64,000 bases of DNA from Aurantimonas endophytica (GCF_014196845.1 NZ_JACIEM010000005.1:434001-498000), one strand, 5' to 3'. Numbered from the stretch's first letter, positions 34,927 through 44,150 are shown. Numbers and translations: made by a program. Notes: generated by a model from the sequence alone, not told the origin.

Positions 34927-36057
34927 ATGTCCGACACTGCCAGCCAGAATCTCGACCAGATCCCCGTCACCGTGCTGACCGGCTATCTCGGGTCCGGCAA
35001 GACGACGCTGCTCAACCGCATCCTGTCCGAGGACCACGGCAAGCGCTACGCCGTCATCGTCAACGAGTTCGGAGAGATCGGCATCGACAACGATCTGATC
35101 GTGGAGTCCGACGAGGAAATCTACGAGATGAACAATGGCTGCGTCTGCTGCACGGTACGCGGCGACCTGGTCCGTGTCGTCGAAGGCCTGACGCGACGCA
35201 AGGGCCGGTTCGACGCGATCATCGTCGAGACGACGGGTCTCGCCGACCCGGTGCCGGTGGCGCAGACCTTCTTCATGGACGAGGACGTGCGAGCCAAGAC
35301 CCGTCTCGACGCGGTGGTCGCGCTGGTCGACGCCAAGCATTTGCCGCTGCGGCTCAAGGATTCCCGCGAAGCCGAAGACCAGATCGCCTTCGCCGACGTC
35401 GTCCTCCTGAACAAGACCGACCTCGTGACGCCCGCGGAACTCGCCAAGATCGAGGCGACGGTGCGCGCGATCAACCCCTACGCCGTGATTCACCGCACCG
35501 AGCGCGCGGCCATCGACCTGAAGCGGGTTCTCGGCCAGCGGGCCTTCGACCTGAAGCGGGTGCTCGACGCCGATCCGGAGTTTCTCGAGGAAGCCGAAAA
35601 GGCGCATGACGATCATGTCTGCGGTCCGGATTGCGATCATGATCATGGTCACGACCACCACGGGCACGCGCATGACCACCATGGCCACGATCATCATGGC
35701 CATGACCATCACGGGCACGATCACGGTCCGGCGGCCATCCACGACGTTACCGTGACTTCCGTTTCGCTGCGCGGCGGCGAGGTCGACCCGAAGAAGTTCT
35801 TCCCGTGGATCCAGGCCCTCACCCAGGAGCAGGGCCCGAACATCCTGCGGCTGAAGGGGATCATCGCGATCGCCGACGATCCGGACCGCTACGTCGTGCA
35901 GGGCGTCCACATGATCGTCGAGGGCGACCACCAGCGTCCCTGGCGTGCCGACGAGAAGCGGGAGAGCCGGCTGGTCTTCATCGGCCGCGAGCTTGATGCC
36001 GAGGCGCTGTCGGCGGAGTTCGAGGCCTGCGCGGCGCGGCAGCGGGCCGACGCCTGA
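34927..36057 (+). CDS. CobW/COG0523 family metallochaperone GTPase
   Basis: A 376-residue G3E GTPase: P-loop GYLGSGKT (19-26), the CxCC metal motif NNGCVCCT (71-74), and NKTD (161-164). Between about residues 232 and 271 lies a His/Asp-rich insertion with HDHHGH repeats, typical of zinc-linked members. It probably delivers Zn2+ or another metal in a GTP-dependent way. No Zur box is visible upstream. The ATG at 34927 is chosen from family N-termini. The stop overlaps the next gene by 1 nt (TGATG). Confidence 0.9.
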   Translation: MSDTASQNLDQIPVTVLTGYLGSGKTTLLNRILSEDHGKRYAVIVNEFGEIGIDNDLIVESDEEIYEMNNGCVCCTVRGDLVRVVEGLTRRKGRFDAIIVETTGLADPVPVAQTFFMDEDVRAKTRLDAVVALVDAKHLPLRLKDSREAEDQIAFADVVLLNKTDLVTPAELAKIEATVRAINPYAVIHRTERAAIDLKRVLGQRAFDLKRVLDADPEFLEEAEKAHDDHVCGPDCDHDHGHDHHGHAHDHHGHDHHGHDHHGHDHGPAAIHDVTVTSVSLRGGEVDPKKFFPWIQALTQEQGPNILRLKGIIAIADDPDRYVVQGVHMIVEGDHQRPWRADEKRESRLVFIGRELDAEALSAEFEACAARQRADA

Positions 36058-37034
36058 TGCCGTCCATCGCGGCTTACGAATTCGCCGATTTCGTCCAGAC
36101 CGCGACCTTCCTGAAAGACGAGCCGGTCTTCGCCCTCGCGGACGGCACCGTGCGCTTTCCGGCCGGCGGGGAGCGCTCCGTCGTCGCGCATGAAGGCGGG
36201 CTGCTCTCGGCCCGCCTCGACATGGACGGCGCGCGGCTCCTTTCCGGCGGCGAGGATGGCCGGGTCGTCGCCATCTCGCCCGGCGGGCAAGCCGAGGAAC
36301 TGGCATCGATCGGCTCGAAGTGGATTGGTGCGGTCGCCGGCGGGCCGAAGGGCGCCATCGGCTTTGCTTCGGGCCGCACCGCGTATGTGCGGCTGCCGGA
36401 CGGGTCGCTGAAGACTGTTCCCCATGCCCGCACGGTTGAGGACATCGCCTTTGCACCGAAGGGGCTGCGGGCGGCGACGGCGCATTACGACGGCGCCTCG
36501 ATGTTCTTCCCGGCCACAGGGGCCGTACCGGTCTCGCTCGAGTGGAAGGGCGCCCATCTCGGCGTCCTCTTCTCGCCGGACGGGCGCTTCCTGGTCACGC
36601 TGATGCAGGAGAACGCGCTGCATGGCTGGCGGGTCGAGGACGGCAAGCACATGAAGATGACCGGCTATCCGGCCAAGGTGAAGGACTGGTCGTTCTCGGC
36701 CAAGGGGAAGTTCCTGGCGACCAGCGGCGCACCGGCGGCGATCCTCTGGCCGTTCTCGGGCCGCGACGGCCCGATGGGCAAGGCGCCGCTGGAGCTCGGC
36801 ACGCGCGGCGACACGATGGTCACCGCCGTCTCCTGCCATCCGACCGAGGACATGGTGGCCATCGGCTACCAGGACGGGATGATCCTCGCCGTCCGCTTCG
36901 CCGACGCCAAGGAAGCGCTGCTGCGCCGTGGCGGCACCGGTCCTGTGCGGACCATGGGGTGGGACGCCAAGGGCCGGCTCCTCGCCTTCGGCAGCGAATC
37001 CGGCGAGGCCGGCGTCGTCGACATTACCGGCTGA
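36057..37034 (+). CDS. WD40-repeat beta-propeller protein
   Basis: A 325-residue protein of repeated four-strand blades, e.g. GARLLSGGEDGRVVAISPGG, KGAHLGVLFSPDGRFLVTLM, VKDWSFSAKGKFLATSG, and GYQDGMILAVRFADAKE. No signal peptide, so cytoplasmic. The ATG shares a base with the CobW stop, so the two are translationally coupled. Such WD40 proteins pair with CobW genes in alphaproteobacteria, which suggests a scaffold for metal transfer; the role is inferred. Confidence 0.88.
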   Translation: MPSIAAYEFADFVQTATFLKDEPVFALADGTVRFPAGGERSVVAHEGGLLSARLDMDGARLLSGGEDGRVVAISPGGQAEELASIGSKWIGAVAGGPKGAIGFASGRTAYVRLPDGSLKTVPHARTVEDIAFAPKGLRAATAHYDGASMFFPATGAVPVSLEWKGAHLGVLFSPDGRFLVTLMQENALHGWRVEDGKHMKMTGYPAKVKDWSFSAKGKFLATSGAPAAILWPFSGRDGPMGKAPLELGTRGDTMVTAVSCHPTEDMVAIGYQDGMILAVRFADAKEALLRRGGTGPVRTMGWDAKGRLLAFGSESGEAGVVDITG

Positions 37035-37040
37035 GAGAGG

Positions 37041-37063
37041 AGGCCGGGCTGTCAGCCCGGCCT
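37041..37063. terminator. hairpin between convergent WD40 and GNAT genes
   Basis: Perfect 10-bp arms (AGGCCGGGCT/AGCCCGGCCT) with a 3-nt loop fill the 43-nt gap between two convergent genes. No T-run is present; still a likely end for both transcripts. Confidence 0.65.
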
Positions 37064-37077
37064 ACAGGTGTCGGCCT

Positions 37078-37668
37078 TCAGGCCGCCGCTTCGAGCAGGG
37101 CGCCGTTGCCCTGCAGCCGACCGGTGGCAGTGATGCGCCCGGTCGCGCCGGCAAGCGCGCCAACCTGCAGTTCCAGCGCCAGCAGGCGCCGCTGCTCGAA
37201 CGGGCCGGGCATGGCAAGCGCGCCGGTCGCCGCGGCCGAGAAGCCAAAGCGGCCGTAATATTCCGGATCACCGACGAGCAGGATAGCGCCGTGGCCGAGC
37301 CGCGCGGCTTCGGCGATGGCGTGGCGCATCAGCGCGCCGCCGATGCCTGCGCCATGCTGGCCGGGATCGACCGCAAGCGGGCCGAGCAGCAGGGCCGGGA
37401 CTGGCGCGCCGCCGCGCGTCCCGGCGGCGATCTCCCACAGCCGGACCGTGCCGACGAGGGCGCTATCGGCGGCGATCGCTGCCAGGCTGAGGCCGTGCGC
37501 GGGCAGGCGGCCGCGGCGCAGGGCCTCGGACGATTTGCGGGTGCGGCCCGGACCCATGGCGGCGTCGAGCAGCGCTTCGCGCGCAGCGACGTCGCCCGGC
37601 AGTTCCGGCCGGATGGCGAAGAAGGGTGCGGCCACTTCGAAGCAGCCGGCATGCTGGAATGCGGACAT
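37078..37668 (-). CDS. GNAT family N-acetyltransferase (YhbS-like)
   Basis: A 196-residue enzyme with the acetyl-CoA-binding segment GPLAVDPGQHGAGIGGALMRHAI (Q/R-x-x-G-x-G/A) and the YhbS-type continuation LVGDPEYYGRFGFS. It lies downstream of ornithine decarboxylase on the same strand, separated by a strong hairpin, an arrangement seen in other Hyphomicrobiales. A link to polyamine acetylation is possible but not shown. ATG at 37668. Confidence 0.88.
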   Translation of the reverse strand: MSAFQHAGCFEVAAPFFAIRPELPGDVAAREALLDAAMGPGRTRKSSEALRRGRLPAHGLSLAAIAADSALVGTVRLWEIAAGTRGGAPVPALLLGPLAVDPGQHGAGIGGALMRHAIAEAARLGHGAILLVGDPEYYGRFGFSAAATGALAMPGPFEQRRLLALELQVGALAGATGRITATGRLQGNGALLEAAA

Positions 37669-37727
37669 GAAGACCCCCAGGGATGCGGAGGCGAGAGGAA
37701 CGAGCCGGGCAATACGGCGCGGGCGAA

Positions 37728-37751
37728 GACCCGGCGCCGCAGCGCCGGGTC
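37728..37751 (-). terminator. hairpin between ornithine decarboxylase and GNAT genes
   Basis: Perfect 10-bp arms (GACCCGGCGC/GCGCCGGGTC) with a 4-nt loop lie in the 134-nt spacer. There is no T-run, so it may be a partial terminator or an mRNA-stability element in an operon. Confidence 0.55.
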
Positions 37752-37802
37752 AGCGTCGGAGCATGTCGCTCCGTCGTCGTTCGAGGCGGGTCGTCATGCC
37801 GC

Positions 37803-38936
37803 TCAGATCACGTATGCGCGCAGCGGCTCGAAGCCGTTGAACGCCACCGACGCGTAGGTCGTGGTGTAGGCGCCGGTGCCCTCGATCAGAACCTCGTCTC
37901 CCACCGTCAGGGTGATCGGCAGCGGATAGGGCTTCTTCTCGTAGAGGACGTCCGCCGAGTCGCAGGTTGGGCCGGCGAGGACGCAGGGCTCCATGAGGTC
38001 CGCGTCCCGGGCGGTCACGATCGGGTAGCGGATCGCCTCGTCCATCGTCTCGGCGAGGCCGCCGAACTTGCCGATGTCGAGATACACCCAGCGGTTCTCG
38101 TCGGTCGCCGACTTGCGCGACACGAGCACGACCTCGGCCTTGATGACGCCGGCGTCGCCGACCATGCCGCGGCCGGGCTCGATGATCGTCTCCGGCAGCC
38201 GGTTGCCGAAATGCCGGCGCAGGCTCTCGAAGATCGCCCTTCCATAGGCTTCGGCGGCCGGCACGTCCTTGAGATAGCGGGTCGGAAAGCCGCCGCCCAT
38301 GTTGACCAGCGTCAGCACGATGCCCTTCTCGGCCAGCGCCTCGAAGACGAACTTGGCGTCGCCGATCGCCGCATCCCAGGCGTTGGTGTCGGTCTGCTGC
38401 GAGCCGACATGGAAGGAGATGCCGGTGGCGACGAGGCCGAGGCGGGCGGCTGCAAGCAGCACGTCGATCGCCATTGCCGGCACGCAGCCGAACTTGCGCG
38501 ACAGCGGCCATTCGGCGCCTTCGCCGTTGGTCAGGACGCGGCAGAACACGCGGGCGCCGGGCGCCGCACGGGCGACCTTCTCGACTTCCTCGACGCAGTC
38601 GACGGCGAACAGCGACACGCCGAGAGCGGCCGCGCGCTCGATGTCGCGCTCCTTCTTGATCGTGTTGCCGTAGGAGATGCGCCGCGCCGTCGCGCCCGCC
38701 TCGAGCGCCATCTCGATCTCGGCGACGGAGGCGCAGTCGAAGTTCGAGCCGAGCGAGGCGAGGAGACGCAGCACCTCGGGAGCAGGATTGGCCTTCACCG
38801 CGTAGAAGATCGCCGAATCCGGCAAGGCCTTGCGGAAGGCGTGGAAATTGTTCTCGACGATGTCGAGATCGACGACGAGGCACGGGCCTTCCGGACGTCG
38901 GGTGGCGAGGAAGTCGAGGATGCGCTGCGTGGCCAT
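37803..38936 (-). CDS. type III PLP-dependent ornithine/lysine decarboxylase
   Basis: A 377-residue enzyme of the alanine-racemase-fold decarboxylases. PLP lysine K48 in FYAVKANP, HVGSQ, the glycine loop NMGGGFPTRY, EPGRGMVG, and the active-site Cys in LAGPTCDSAD. The length and Cys context fit eukaryotic-type ornithine decarboxylase (putrescine synthesis) rather than diaminopimelate decarboxylase. The 5' leader contains a perfect inverted repeat. GGGAGA is 6 nt before the ATG at 38936. Confidence 0.9.
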   Translation of the reverse strand: MATQRILDFLATRRPEGPCLVVDLDIVENNFHAFRKALPDSAIFYAVKANPAPEVLRLLASLGSNFDCASVAEIEMALEAGATARRISYGNTIKKERDIERAAALGVSLFAVDCVEEVEKVARAAPGARVFCRVLTNGEGAEWPLSRKFGCVPAMAIDVLLAAARLGLVATGISFHVGSQQTDTNAWDAAIGDAKFVFEALAEKGIVLTLVNMGGGFPTRYLKDVPAAEAYGRAIFESLRRHFGNRLPETIIEPGRGMVGDAGVIKAEVVLVSRKSATDENRWVYLDIGKFGGLAETMDEAIRYPIVTARDADLMEPCVLAGPTCDSADVLYEKKPYPLPITLTVGDEVLIEGTGAYTTTYASVAFNGFEPLRAYVI

Positions 38937-39461
38937 GGGGCTCTCCCGAGAACCGAAAGGTCGACAAGAAGCGACCGCTCGGATTCCCCCCGTGCCAGCC
39001 GAAACGGCATGACAGGGCGGTCTCTCCGCGAGACGCGACGATGGCCGGTTTCGAACGCGTCGCGTCCGTCGCCGGAGTCAATCTGCCATGGCATGGTGGG
39101 CTTGGACCCGCCGCACTTCAGGCAATGATGGTGTGCCTCTTCAGTATTCCTGGCGATGGAGACCAGGAGAGACCAGAAAGGCCCGGACCGTCGTTGCTTA
39201 AAGGCGTCCTCGATTCCGCGATGCGGCGAAACCGACTGGGTGTGTTACGTCCAGGTACCGTCCCGGTGACCTCGCATTTGAGGGCCGGGGGACGCCCACG
39301 GGCACGTGCGACATGGGGCAAGGCGCGATGTATGCGGGCGCCCTGTCATACACAAGTGGGAAATTCCGTTGCCGGTTGATTTTTCGTCCCTTCCGGCGGA
39401 GGAAGGGCCGCTGCCGTGGACCGGCGGCAACACCACGCAAGCCTGGAGCAAGGTGCATTCG
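38937..39461. promoter_or_regulatory. divergent 525-nt regulatory region with structured decarboxylase leader
   Basis: No gene is visible between the decarboxylase (minus) and the LysR gene (plus). On the decarboxylase side, perfect 9-nt arms GACGCGACG (39032-39040) and CGTCGCGTC (39058-39066) enclose a 17-nt loop about 100 nt upstream of its start. A second inverted repeat, TCCTGG/CCAGGA, lies at 39148-39168. Alphaproteobacterial ornithine decarboxylase genes often have RNA-based control; whether this leader is of that kind is undetermined. The LysR promoter must lie within the right half. Confidence 0.5.
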
Positions 39462-40379
39462 ATGGACACGCTGACGCGGATGCGCGCCTTCATCTCGGTC
39501 GTGGAGAACGAGGGCTTCTCGGCAGCCGCCCGCAAGACCGGCCGTTCCAAGGCGCTGTTGTCGAAATATGTGCGCGAACTGGAGGACGAACTCGGCGTCC
39601 TCTTGATCAACCGCACGACTCGGCAGATCGCCCTGACGGCGGCGGGCGAGGTCTATCTGTCGCGCGCTTCGGCGATCCTTTCGGACCTCGAGAGCCTCAA
39701 CGAGGAGGCGCGCGAGGCGACCGGCGAGGCGAAGGGTACGATCCGCGTTTCCGCCGCCCGCACCTTCGGTGACGCAGAACTGGGGCTCAGCCTCGTCGAT
39801 TTCGCCAAGGACCATCCGGACATCAGCCTCGACGTCCATCTCGACGACAATTTCATCAATCTCGTCGAGGAAGGCTTCGACGTTGCGATCCGCATGACCC
39901 GCCTCGCCGATTCGGCGATGATCGCCCGCCGCCTGGCCTCGCTCGACTTCGCCATCGTCGGCAGTCCGGATCTCCTGAAGCGGCTCGGCCGCCCGACTCA
40001 CCCGTCGCAGATCGCCGGCTTCCCGGCGGTGATCGATTCCAACTCCCGCATGTTCTCGAACTGGATCTTCCGCGACCCCGAGACCAAGGAGACGATCCCG
40101 GTCACGGTCTCCGGGCAGTTCACCGCCAACAGCCCGGTCACCGTGCGGGCGGCGGCGATCGCCGGGCTCGGCCTTGCGCTGAGCCCAACCTTCGTCGTGC
40201 GCAAGGATCTGGAAGCCGGCCGGCTGGTCACCGTGCTCGATGACTACATGCCGAGCGAGGCCGGCATCTATGCCGTCTTCCCGCATCGCCGGCACCTGCC
40301 GGCGCGGGTGCGCCTCTTCGTCGACTATCTGGCGAGCTGGTTCCGCAAATGCGACGGGCGGTCCAGGGACGAGCACTAA
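39462..40379 (+). CDS. LysR family transcriptional regulator
   Basis: A 305-residue regulator with the N-terminal LysR helix-turn-helix (DTLTRMRAFISVVENEGFSA, KALLSKYVRELEDELGVLLI) and an effector domain (residues 90-300) of the CrgA/DsdC-like type. The ATG at 39462 is preferred; codons upstream add a non-conserved N-terminus. It is divergent from the ornithine decarboxylase gene and may regulate it, although the 525-nt gap is long. Ligand unknown. Confidence 0.9.
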   Translation: MDTLTRMRAFISVVENEGFSAAARKTGRSKALLSKYVRELEDELGVLLINRTTRQIALTAAGEVYLSRASAILSDLESLNEEAREATGEAKGTIRVSAARTFGDAELGLSLVDFAKDHPDISLDVHLDDNFINLVEEGFDVAIRMTRLADSAMIARRLASLDFAIVGSPDLLKRLGRPTHPSQIAGFPAVIDSNSRMFSNWIFRDPETKETIPVTVSGQFTANSPVTVRAAAIAGLGLALSPTFVVRKDLEAGRLVTVLDDYMPSEAGIYAVFPHRRHLPARVRLFVDYLASWFRKCDGRSRDEH

Positions 40380-40436
40380 GCCGAAGGCTTCCGGCTTTTA
40401 CGCAAAGTTCAGCGCTCTGACCGTAGCTTGCCGGTC

Positions 40437-40949
40437 ATGCGTCACCTGATCCTCGCCACCCTGATTCTTCCCATCCTCGCCGTCTCTGGCGCAGCGTTCG
40501 CCGCGACCGGGGAGGGGCCCGCCGAAATCGCCTTCGCCGTCGAGGGCGAGCCGGGGACGATCGTGATCCGGACGTCCGAGCGCAAGCTCTACCTCGTCAC
40601 CGGCAACGGCCGGGCGCTCGCCTACGACATCGCCGTCGGCAAGCCGAGCGAGCAATGGTTCGGCAAGAGCTGGGTGTCGAAGAAGCGGCCGAATCCGACC
40701 TGGACCCCGACCCCGTCGATGCGCCAGAAGAACCCGCGCCTGCCGCAATCGGTCGGGCCTGGCCCGAAGAACCCGCTCGGCGAACGCGCCATCAATCTCG
40801 GCTGGGGCGCCTACCGGATCCACGGTACCAACAACCCCCGCTCGATCGGCAGCGCCGCCTCGGCCGGCTGCTTCCGGATGCGCAACGAGGACGTCCGCGA
40901 CCTCTACGAGCGGGTCAATGTCGGCGCGCAGGTCGTCGTGCTGCGCTGA
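40437..40949 (+). CDS. L,D-transpeptidase (YkuD family)
   Basis: A 170-residue secreted enzyme with a signal peptide (residues 1-23) and one YkuD domain whose catalytic motif is intact: HGTNNPRSIGSAASAGCFRM with the Cys nucleophile. It cross-links peptidoglycan (3-3 links) or anchors lipoproteins to it. The ATG at 40437 is chosen; a TTG at 40428 is in frame. It starts 57 nt after the LysR gene. Confidence 0.92.
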   Translation: MRHLILATLILPILAVSGAAFAATGEGPAEIAFAVEGEPGTIVIRTSERKLYLVTGNGRALAYDIAVGKPSEQWFGKSWVSKKRPNPTWTPTPSMRQKNPRLPQSVGPGPKNPLGERAINLGWGAYRIHGTNNPRSIGSAASAGCFRMRNEDVRDLYERVNVGAQVVVLR

Positions 40950-41031
40950 CAGCCACGGCCCGCTCGATTCTTCAAACTTCGGCCATTCTTGTCGTGTCTT
41001 GGAAAAGGTGACTCTGGAGGGGATTCGGCCT

Positions 41032-41703
41032 TTGAACCAGTGCAGTATGCTCGGCGCCGTGGCGCTGATGGCGATCGTGGGGACGGCGGCTCCGGCCCTT
41101 GCCCATCCGCACGTCTTCGCCGAGGCGAAGGTCGAGATCGTCGGCACGCCCGATTCGCGCCTCGCGGCAGTGCGCAATGTGTGGCGGATGGACGAGTTGT
41201 TCTCCTCCTCCGTGCTGGTCGACTTCGACAAGAACGCCAACGGCACGCTCGACCAGGACGAGCTTCTTGAGATCGGCACGACGGTGAAGGAGTCCATCGC
41301 GGAGTGGGATTTCTACACTTTCGTCGAAACCGCCGGCCGCTCGGTAAAGCTGACGCCGCCGGACGTGATCCACACGCTGTATGAAGACGGCCAGCTGCTG
41401 ATGTTCTTCGAGATGCGGGCGGCCGAGCCGGTGGGTCTCGCCGCGGGCAAGCTGACGGTGGCGAATTTCGACGACACCTTCTTCGTCGCCTTCGACGTCG
41501 CCAGCGAAGCCGACTTCCAGCTCATCGACATGCCGAAGCAATGCACCAAGCAATATGTCGTCCCGGATGCGGACGCAGCGGCGCAGCAATGGATGGAGTC
41601 CGTCGCCAGTCTCGGCCCGGACGAATCGATCCCCGAGGACGGCATCAACTATTCCCAGGTTCTGGCGACGCGCATCGAGGTCTCATGCGGCCCCGCCAGC
41701 TGA
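41032..41703 (+). CDS. DUF1007 family periplasmic protein, nickel/cobalt export partner
   Basis: A 223-residue protein with a signal peptide ending at ALAHPHVFAEA; HPHVF is the family signature and could bind metal. An EF-hand-like stretch (DFDKNANGTLDQDEL) follows, and then a beta-rich region with Cys residues. DUF1007 proteins work with NicO transporters. The likely start is TTG at 41032 with GGAGGGG 8 nt upstream; a GTG at 41008 is an alternative. It overlaps the NicO gene by 19 nt. Confidence 0.85.
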   Translation: MNQCSMLGAVALMAIVGTAAPALAHPHVFAEAKVEIVGTPDSRLAAVRNVWRMDELFSSSVLVDFDKNANGTLDQDELLEIGTTVKESIAEWDFYTFVETAGRSVKLTPPDVIHTLYEDGQLLMFFEMRAAEPVGLAAGKLTVANFDDTFFVAFDVASEADFQLIDMPKQCTKQYVVPDADAAAQQWMESVASLGPDESIPEDGINYSQVLATRIEVSCGPAS

Positions 41704-42773
41704 TCCTGTTCGCCCTGCTCGCGGTCGCGCTCGTCACGGCCGGGCCGGCGCTGGCGCGCTCGTCGCTCGGCATCGGCAGCGCCGAGGTCACGGCGCAGCC
41801 GTCAGGCGGTCTCCTGGGCGGGCTGTTCACCCAGATCGCGGTCTATCAGCGCGAGTTCTTCACGGCGCTGCGCGGCGCGCTGATCGACTTGAAGGACGAC
41901 GGCCTGGCGCTGCCGTTCCTGGTTGGCCTGTCCTTCGCCTACGGTGTGTTCCACGCCGCCGGGCCCGGCCACGGCAAGGCGGTGATCTCGGCCTATGTTC
42001 TGGCCAACGAGGTCGAGCTGCGCCGCGGCATCATGCTTTCCTTCGTTTCCTCGATGGTCCAGGCCGTCTCGGCACTCGTCATCGTGGGCGCCGGCTGGTT
42101 CATCCTGCGCGGCACGGCGGTCTCGATGACCGATGCGACGGACTTTCTGGAGCTCGTCTCCTACGCCTTGGTCGCCGGCTTCGGAGCCTGGCTGCTGGTC
42201 CGCAAGCTCGCTGCCCTCGCGGGCGACTGGCGCAAGGGGGGCGGCTCCCTAGCTTTCGCTCCCGCCGGCGGATACCGGGAAAGCGGCGCGATGGGCGCTC
42301 TCGCCTTCGCCGCGCCCGAACGGGCCGAAGCATCCGGCGGCACCCGGCTGATGCAGCCTGCTTCGGGCGCGTTAGCCGCCGACATCTGCACCGATTCCGA
42401 GGATGACTGCGGCTGCGGGCGCAGCCACATGCCCGACCCGAAATCGCTTTCGGAAAAGGTCACCTTCGGCTCCGCCGTCTCGGCGGTCTTCGCGGTCGGC
42501 CTCCGGCCATGCTCCGGCGCGATCGTCGTCCTCACCTTCGCGCTGGTGAACGGGCTCTATCTCGGCGGCATCCTTTCGGTGCTTGCCATGGCGCTCGGGA
42601 CGGCGATCACGGTGTCCGCCATCGCCGCCATTGCCGTGTTTGCAAAAGGGTTCGCGCTGCAGCTCGGCGGGTCGCGCTACCGGGCGGTGACGACGGTCGT
42701 GGAGATCGCCGGCGCGCTGCTGCTGCTGCTCGTCGGGCTGCTGCTCCTCGGCGGGGCCCTGCAGACGGTCTGA
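41685..42773 (+). CDS. NicO/RcnA-type nickel/cobalt exporter
   Basis: A 362-residue membrane protein: signal-like N-terminus, six helices in two groups, HAAGPGHGKAVISAYV (first half) and AVGLRPCSGAIVVLTF (second half), the two signatures of the NicO family. A cytoplasmic/periplasmic loop of about 60 residues holds CTDSEDDCGCGRSH, a likely metal site. It probably exports Ni2+/Co2+ with the overlapping DUF1007 protein. ATG at 41685. Confidence 0.92.
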   Translation: MRPRQLILFALLAVALVTAGPALARSSLGIGSAEVTAQPSGGLLGGLFTQIAVYQREFFTALRGALIDLKDDGLALPFLVGLSFAYGVFHAAGPGHGKAVISAYVLANEVELRRGIMLSFVSSMVQAVSALVIVGAGWFILRGTAVSMTDATDFLELVSYALVAGFGAWLLVRKLAALAGDWRKGGGSLAFAPAGGYRESGAMGALAFAAPERAEASGGTRLMQPASGALAADICTDSEDDCGCGRSHMPDPKSLSEKVTFGSAVSAVFAVGLRPCSGAIVVLTFALVNGLYLGGILSVLAMALGTAITVSAIAAIAVFAKGFALQLGGSRYRAVTTVVEIAGALLLLLVGLLLLGGALQTV

Positions 42774-42784
42774 GCCGGGCGCTT

Positions 42785-43141
42785 CTACGGCCCGGGCCGG
42801 GATAGCAGCGCCTGCAGGCGCGGTCGGCCCTTGAGGAACAGCAGGTAAGACCGTTCGAGGAACCGCAGGACCAGCGGGTTCCGGGCCGCAAGCCCCAGCG
42901 GCCGAAGCTTCGGGATCGCCCGCCACATGGCAGCGAATGCCGCGGCGCCCGAGAGCAGCTTGCCATCTTCCGTCGCGTGGAATCGCGCCAGCAATTCACG
43001 CCGGTCGATGGGGCAGGCGACATTGTCATCGGCGACATCGACAAAGGCGATCGCATCTCGGCGATCAAGCCGACGCATGAGCGCGATCTCCCGCCGGCAC
43101 AGCGGACAGGCGCCGTCGAACCAGACGGTGACCTCAGCCAC
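42785..43141 (-). CDS. DCC-family thiol-disulfide oxidoreductase (DUF393)
   Basis: A 118-residue protein with VWFDGACPLCRREIALM at the N-terminus; the DGxCxxC motif (ACPLC) defines the DCC family. A long helical tail follows. The likely start is GTG at 43141, which overlaps the glutamine-amidotransferase stop by 8 nt; ATG 43168 would extend it by nine residues. The thiol pair suggests redox activity; the substrate is unknown. Confidence 0.85.
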   Translation of the reverse strand: MAEVTVWFDGACPLCRREIALMRRLDRRDAIAFVDVADDNVACPIDRRELLARFHATEDGKLLSGAAAFAAMWRAIPKLRPLGLAARNPLVLRFLERSYLLFLKGRPRLQALLSRPGP

Positions 43142-43907
43142 GCGGTGATTCCGCGCGTGCCGACGCATAGGCCCGGCACGCGGCGGCGAAAGCGTGGAAG
43201 ATCGCCGCTGAAGCTGCGTCGCTCTCCGCCCAGTACTCCGGATGCCATTGCACGCCGAGGGCGAAGCCCTTCGCGCCCTCGACGGAAACCGCCTCGATCG
43301 TGCCGTCTTCCGCCTCCGCCTCCACGGCGAGCCCCGGCGCCAGCCGGTCGATCGCCTGGCGGTGCAGCGAGTTCACCCGGATTTCGTCGTCGCCGACGAT
43401 GCCCGCCAGCACGCCGCCGGGCGCGACGGCGACTGGATGGCGCACGGCGAAGCGTTCCCGCTGTTCGTCGTGCTTGATCGCACGGTGATCCATCCGGCCC
43501 TCGCCCTCCTGGATCTCCGTCGCCAGCGTGCCACCCAGCGCAACGTTCAATTCCTGGTGCCCCCGACAGATGCAGAGGAGCGGCAGGCCGATCTCGATGG
43601 CGCCGTGGATCAGCGCCTCGGTCAGCCGGTCACGCGCCGGATCGTACGGCTCGTGTGCCGTCGATGGCTCCATGCCGTAGCGATCCGGATGAATGTTCGA
43701 AGCCGAGCCCGTCATCATCAAGCCGTCCACGCGCGACAGCAGCGCCGCGACGTCGAACTCGTCGGCAAGCGCCGGCACGATGACCGGGATGGCGCCCGCC
43801 ACCCGGGTCAGCGCCTTCAGGTAGGTGTCGGGAGTCGCGTGCCAGCGATAATTCTCGAACTCCCGGACATCGGCGGGCACGGCAACGAGGATCGGATCGA
43901 GCGGCAT
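43134..43907 (-). CDS. class I glutamine amidotransferase, gamma-glutamyl-GABA hydrolase family
   Basis: A 257-residue enzyme of the PuuD/peptidase C26 family: catalytic Cys in PLLCICRGHQELNV, and His-Glu in VQWHPEY. PuuD frees GABA from gamma-glutamyl-GABA in putrescine breakdown. The gene is 4 kb from ornithine decarboxylase, which makes polyamine metabolism a possible theme, but there are unrelated genes between. Start ATG 43907. The DCC gene is coupled to its end. Confidence 0.88.
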   Translation of the reverse strand: MPLDPILVAVPADVREFENYRWHATPDTYLKALTRVAGAIPVIVPALADEFDVAALLSRVDGLMMTGSASNIHPDRYGMEPSTAHEPYDPARDRLTEALIHGAIEIGLPLLCICRGHQELNVALGGTLATEIQEGEGRMDHRAIKHDEQRERFAVRHPVAVAPGGVLAGIVGDDEIRVNSLHRQAIDRLAPGLAVEAEAEDGTIEAVSVEGAKGFALGVQWHPEYWAESDAASAAIFHAFAAACRAYASARAESPRG

Positions 43908-44150
43908 GGCAGTCTTTCGAGTGTTCCGGTAGCCGCCAGATAAGCGTGCCCGCCCGGCTTGTCGACGGTATCGGCAAAGTACTGCGACAGTGATTCTCGG
44001 TGTGCTTCGCTCCGCAATACAGGCCGGTAGTCAACCATCGACCCGGAACCATCTCACTGTTCGGTGATTGGTCCTTAGAGCCGGACGAGCCGGAGCGGCG
44101 AAATTATCGCGTGTCCGTCAGTCCCAGCGCGACACGAGGCAGGAAATATC

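Noticed and set aside
35630-35740. DNA repeat in the CobW gene
   Set aside because: It encodes the His/Asp-rich metal-binding insertion; a protein feature rather than a separate repeat element.
34882-36456. Minus-strand frame opposite cobW and the WD40 gene
   Set aside because: No motif and typical shadow composition; real genes are on the plus strand.
38983-39002. Sigma-54-like TGGCAC before the ornithine decarboxylase gene
   Set aside because: The matching TTGC element at the correct spacing is absent.
44044-44070. EcfG promoter before the stress cassette
   Set aside because: A GGAAC is present at 44044 but no GTT follows at 16-18 nt.
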